From contig JAFGVZ010000210.1 of NCBI GenBank assembly GCA_016937725.1, forward strand, positions 1 through 8,487: a stretch of DNA of 8,487 nt. The letters are read 5' to 3'. The notes beneath the pieces were generated by a model. That model was given only the letters and a program-made list of their open reading frames with translations, was not told where the DNA came from and searched no databases. Positions 5,913 to 8,487 of this stretch are shown in pieces. Made by a program: the position numbers and the translations under genes. Source of the stretch: Paracoccaceae bacterium (GTDB lineage Bacteria; Pseudomonadota; Alphaproteobacteria; Rhodobacterales; Rhodobacteraceae). Position 1 is the stretch's first letter; each line of letters begins with the position of its first letter.

Positions 5913-7382
5913 ATGTGCGCGAAGGATTGTTCTGGCCAAAATGAAACGAGTGAAGATTTCTATGCAACGCTGGTTGCGCGTCATTCGTCCGACGCAGTTG
6001 TCATCAGCGGCCCCGACCGCAAGGCCCGCTGGGTAAACGCGGCGTTCAGTGCCCAGACCGGCTACGTTCTGGAAGACATTCAAGGCAAGGAACCCGGCAG
6101 TGTCCTGCAAGGGCCAGAGACCGACCCGATGGCCGCGCGCATGATTGACCTTGCCTGTGGTCAACGGCGCGAAGTGCGGCTGGATATTTTGAATTATCGG
6201 CGCGATGGCACGGCCTTCTGGGTCGATCTGAAAATCACGCCTGTCTATGATTCGTCGGGGCTACACACGCATTTCATCTCGACCATGCGCGACATCTCGG
6301 AGCGCAAAACACTGGAAAACCAGAACGAGGAAATGCGCCAAGCCGAAGCGCTGCGCCAATCCGAGCGCCAGCTTCTGGCCCTGACCAGCGAATGGCTGTA
6401 TTCCGCCAAATCTTTTGATGAATTGCTGATGGTCGTGCGTCGCGCCATGCACACGCTGATCCCGGAAGCCGATGGCGCGCTTTATATCTACGGCGCGCAA
6501 CGCGCGACGCTGGACCTGGTTGCAAGCTGGGGCACGATCCCCGATTTCCCTGACCATATCTTGCCGGATGATTGCTGGGCGCTGCGTCGCGGGCGGGCCT
6601 ATGCTTATGGTCTTAAACCCATCCAGTTCCCCTGCGACCATGTGCATAAGCCCGACACACCCTATTTCTGCCTTCCCATCATTGCACATGGCGAGACGAT
6701 CGGGCTGATGCACATCATCTTTGACGGGTTCGAAGAAGATGGGCTTATGCGCCATATGCGGGCAGAGGTCTTGGGCAATCGGTGGGATATTTCGCTGATC
6801 TGTGCCGAGCAGATCAGCCTCGCCGTGGCCAATGTGCGCCTGCGGCACGAATTGCAGGAACGCTCGGTGCGCGATGCGCTGACGGGGCTTTGGAACCGGC
6901 GTTGGTTCAGCGAACAGGCCATGCGCGAACTGGCCGGCGCAGAGCGCGAGGGTGGAGAGATGTCACTTGTCGCCATTGACGTGGACCATTTCAAGACCTT
7001 CAACGACCAATTCGGCCATGACGCAGGCGATCTGGTGCTGCGCGAAGTGGGCTCACTGATGAAACCCTTGGTGGACCAGAACATCTTTCCCTGCCGTTTG
7101 GGCGGTGAGGAATTCACGCTGCTTTGCCCCGGCTTGTCCACCGCCCAAGCGCTGAACATTGCCGAAACCTTACGCCAACAGGTCGGTGCGCTTCGCTTGA
7201 GTGCAGAGACAACGTCGCTTCCCGGCATAACCATTTCTTGCGGCATCGCAACCTACCCGCAAGACGCCACGGCACTGGACCCGCTTATGAAACTTGGCGA
7301 CCGCGCGCTTTACAAGGCCAAAGACAGCGGTCGCAATCGCAGCGTAACCAGTGCAGAGCTTGCGGCAGAGTGCGGGCCATAG
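5913..7382 (+). CDS. PAS-GAF-GGDEF diguanylate cyclase
   Basis: It probably makes cyclic di-GMP from two GTP. The 489 residues show no membrane segment or signal peptide, so it is cytosolic. An N-terminal PAS domain (about 15-130) ends in the usual RDISERK; a helical linker (about 131-155) leads to a GAF domain (about 155-310, with DDCWALRRG at 219-227); a GGDEF domain follows from RDALTGLWNRR (320-330). The cyclase has metal ligand Asp356 (AIDVDHFK), FNDQFGHDAGD, and the active-site variant GGEEF (397-401), a form known in active enzymes such as PleD. Where an inhibitory I-site RxxD would lie, it reads DQNI (388-391), so product feedback through that site seems absent. The PAS resembles LOV-type sequences (VLQGPETDP, LNYRRDGTAFW) but lacks the photoactive Cys. 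ATG 5913 has GAGAGG 6 nt upstream and is preferred over TTG 5907. Confidence 0.94.
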   Translation: MCAKDCSGQNETSEDFYATLVARHSSDAVVISGPDRKARWVNAAFSAQTGYVLEDIQGKEPGSVLQGPETDPMAARMIDLACGQRREVRLDILNYRRDGTAFWVDLKITPVYDSSGLHTHFISTMRDISERKTLENQNEEMRQAEALRQSERQLLALTSEWLYSAKSFDELLMVVRRAMHTLIPEADGALYIYGAQRATLDLVASWGTIPDFPDHILPDDCWALRRGRAYAYGLKPIQFPCDHVHKPDTPYFCLPIIAHGETIGLMHIIFDGFEEDGLMRHMRAEVLGNRWDISLICAEQISLAVANVRLRHELQERSVRDALTGLWNRRWFSEQAMRELAGAEREGGEMSLVAIDVDHFKTFNDQFGHDAGDLVLREVGSLMKPLVDQNIFPCRLGGEEFTLLCPGLSTAQALNIAETLRQQVGALRLSAETTSLPGITISCGIATYPQDATALDPLMKLGDRALYKAKDSGRNRSVTSAELAAECGP

Positions 7383-7434
7383 CGGGCGCACGCGGTTTCA
7401 CAGCTCTGTAAGGGCTGTTGGCCGTCGCCTACGC

Positions 7435-7463
7435 TTGCATCCGTTCGCGGCATTGCCTATGCC
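7435..7463 (+). promoter_or_regulatory. Possible sigma-70-type promoter for pheS
   Basis: TTGCAT (7435-7440), a 17-nt spacer, then TATGCC (7458-7463) would start transcription near 7470, about 25 nt before the pheS ATG. Each half matches the consensus only in part. It is the best candidate in the 113-bp gap after the cyclase gene; no clear terminator or phenylalanine leader peptide was seen there. Confidence 0.27.
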
Positions 7464-7495
7464 ACGGGCGCAAGACATTTAGCCAAGGGCGGACC

Positions 7496-8487
7496 ATGGA
7501 CGGACTTTCAGACCTGCGCGCGAAATACTTGGAACAGATTGGCGCCGCCGCCGATGCAGGCGCGCTGGAAGCCGTGCGCTTGGCCGCCTTGGGTAAAAAG
7601 GGTGAAATCGCGCTGAAAATGCGCGAGCTGGGCCAGATGAGTCCCGAAGAACGCCAAGAGACAGGCCCGGTTCTGAACGGTCTGAAATCCGAGATCGACG
7701 CCGCCTTGCGGGCCCGCAAGGCGGCGCTGGATGATGCCGCGCTGGACGCTCGCCTAAAAACCGAATGGTTGGATGTGACATTGCCGGGCCGTCCACGCCC
7801 CATGGGCACCATCCACCCGATCAGCCAAGTCATGGAGGAATTGACCGCCATCTTCGCCGATATGGGCTTTGCCGTCGCCGAAGGCCCGCAGGTCGAATCT
7901 GACTGGTACAATTTCGATGCGCTGAATATTGCGCCCGAGCATCCGGCCCGCCAAGAACATGACACGTTCTTCATGCACCGCCACGATGGCGACAACCGCC
8001 CGCCGCATGTGCTGCGCACCCATACAAGCCCCGTGCAGATCCGGGCGATGCAAGCCCAAGGCGCGCCGATCCGTGTGATCGCGCCGGGCCGCGTTTACCG
8101 CATGGATATGGATCAGACCCACACGCCCATGTTCCACCAGGTCGAAGGGCTGGCAATTGACCGTGACATCAACATGGCGCAGTTGAAATGGGTGCTGGAA
8201 GAATTCTGCCGCGCCTTTTTCGAGTTGGACGAGGTGGAACTCCGGTTCCGCGCCAGCCATTTCCCCTTTACCGAGCCATCGGCAGAGGTCGATATTCGGT
8301 GTTCATGGGATAACGGTCAGCTTAAGCTGGGCGAAGGCAAAGATTGGCTGGAAATCCTTGGCTCTGGTATGGTGCATCCGAACGTTCTGCGCGCGGGCGG
8401 CATTGACCCCGACCAATGGCAAGGTTTTGCCTTTGGCATGGGGATCGACCGCATCGCCATGCTGAAATACGGCATCCCGGATTTGCG
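7496..8487 (+). CDS. pheS: Phenylalanine--tRNA ligase alpha subunit, 3' end beyond the window
   Basis: PheS is the catalytic subunit of the alpha2-beta2 enzyme that charges tRNA-Phe. The frame runs open from ATG 7496 to the window edge: 330 complete codons plus two bases, out of the family's usual length of roughly 330-360. The N-terminal coiled-coil tRNA-binding region spans about residues 1-90. Class II catalytic features follow: GTIHPISQV (104-112), ESDWYNFDALN (134-144), RTHTSPVQIR (174-183), motif 2 around GRVYRMDMDQTHTPMFHQVEG (198-218), and motif 3 GFAFGMGIDRIAMLKYG (310-326). All expected blocks are intact. AAGG (7485-7488) precedes the start by 7 nt. pheT would be expected downstream, outside the window. 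Confidence 0.97.
   Translation, partial: MDGLSDLRAKYLEQIGAAADAGALEAVRLAALGKKGEIALKMRELGQMSPEERQETGPVLNGLKSEIDAALRARKAALDDAALDARLKTEWLDVTLPGRPRPMGTIHPISQVMEELTAIFADMGFAVAEGPQVESDWYNFDALNIAPEHPARQEHDTFFMHRHDGDNRPPHVLRTHTSPVQIRAMQAQGAPIRVIAPGRVYRMDMDQTHTPMFHQVEGLAIDRDINMAQLKWVLEEFCRAFFELDEVELRFRASHFPFTEPSAEVDIRCSWDNGQLKLGEGKDWLEILGSGMVHPNVLRAGGIDPDQWQGFAFGMGIDRIAMLKYGIPDL

Noticed and set aside
6662..7246. Minus-strand open frame of 194 codons
   Set aside because: It is a shadow of the GAF-GGDEF gene; the Ser/Arg-rich translation has no recognisable feature.
7401..7417. Hairpin CAGCTC / GGGCTG after the cyclase gene
   Set aside because: The stem is only 6 bp with a wobble pair, and no T-run follows, so it is not a credible terminator.
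7754..8260. Minus-strand open frame of 168 codons
   Set aside because: It is antisense to pheS, which is conserved throughout this interval.

Overview
The window looks like ordinary chromosome from an alphaproteobacterium, most probably of the Rhodobacter/Roseobacter group (Rhodobacterales). Support for this comes from the glnB-glnA operon with an NAD(P)H-hydrate repair locus divergent to it, the alphaproteobacterial style of GlnA and PheS, the high G+C content rich in GCGC, and a Hint-like protein resembling a family common in that order. The assignment rests on recognised protein families, not on a search.

Layout, left to right. Positions 1-43 are the 5' half of a tRNA-Leu(UAG) gene on the minus strand, cut by the window edge. 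A short orphan Hint-like protein (239-700, +) follows. It converges on, and overlaps by 17 bp, the metabolite-repair pair nnrE-nnrD (2215 down to 684, -). That pair is usually one fused bifunctional gene; here it is two reading frames joined by a GTGA start/stop overlap. An AT-rich regulatory region (2216-2403) separates it from the divergent glnB-glnA operon (2404-4208, +), which ends in a strong, probably bidirectional hairpin terminator (4226-4253). Converging on the same terminator is a GabD-type aldehyde dehydrogenase (5749 down to 4271, -). A 163-bp divergent region with several inverted repeats separates gabD from a PAS-GAF-GGDEF diguanylate cyclase (5913-7382, +). The window ends inside pheS (7496 to the edge, +).

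How the genes work together. GlnB (PII) senses 2-oxoglutarate, ATP/ADP and, through uridylylation, glutamine; it governs GlnA activity and the nitrogen regulon, so glnBA is a self-contained nitrogen-assimilation module. NnrE and NnrD repair hydrated NADH/NADPH as consecutive steps. GabD oxidises succinate semialdehyde from GABA-type nitrogen compounds into the TCA cycle, which fits beside nitrogen genes but does not prove co-regulation. The cyclase would make c-di-GMP. tRNA-Leu and PheS belong to translation.

I see no mobile element, CRISPR array, phage gene or clearly novel multi-gene system. The points most worth a second look are the Hint-like protein without the expected catalytic Cys and His, the split nnr locus, the cyclase without an inhibitory I-site, and the palindromes upstream of gabD and glnB.
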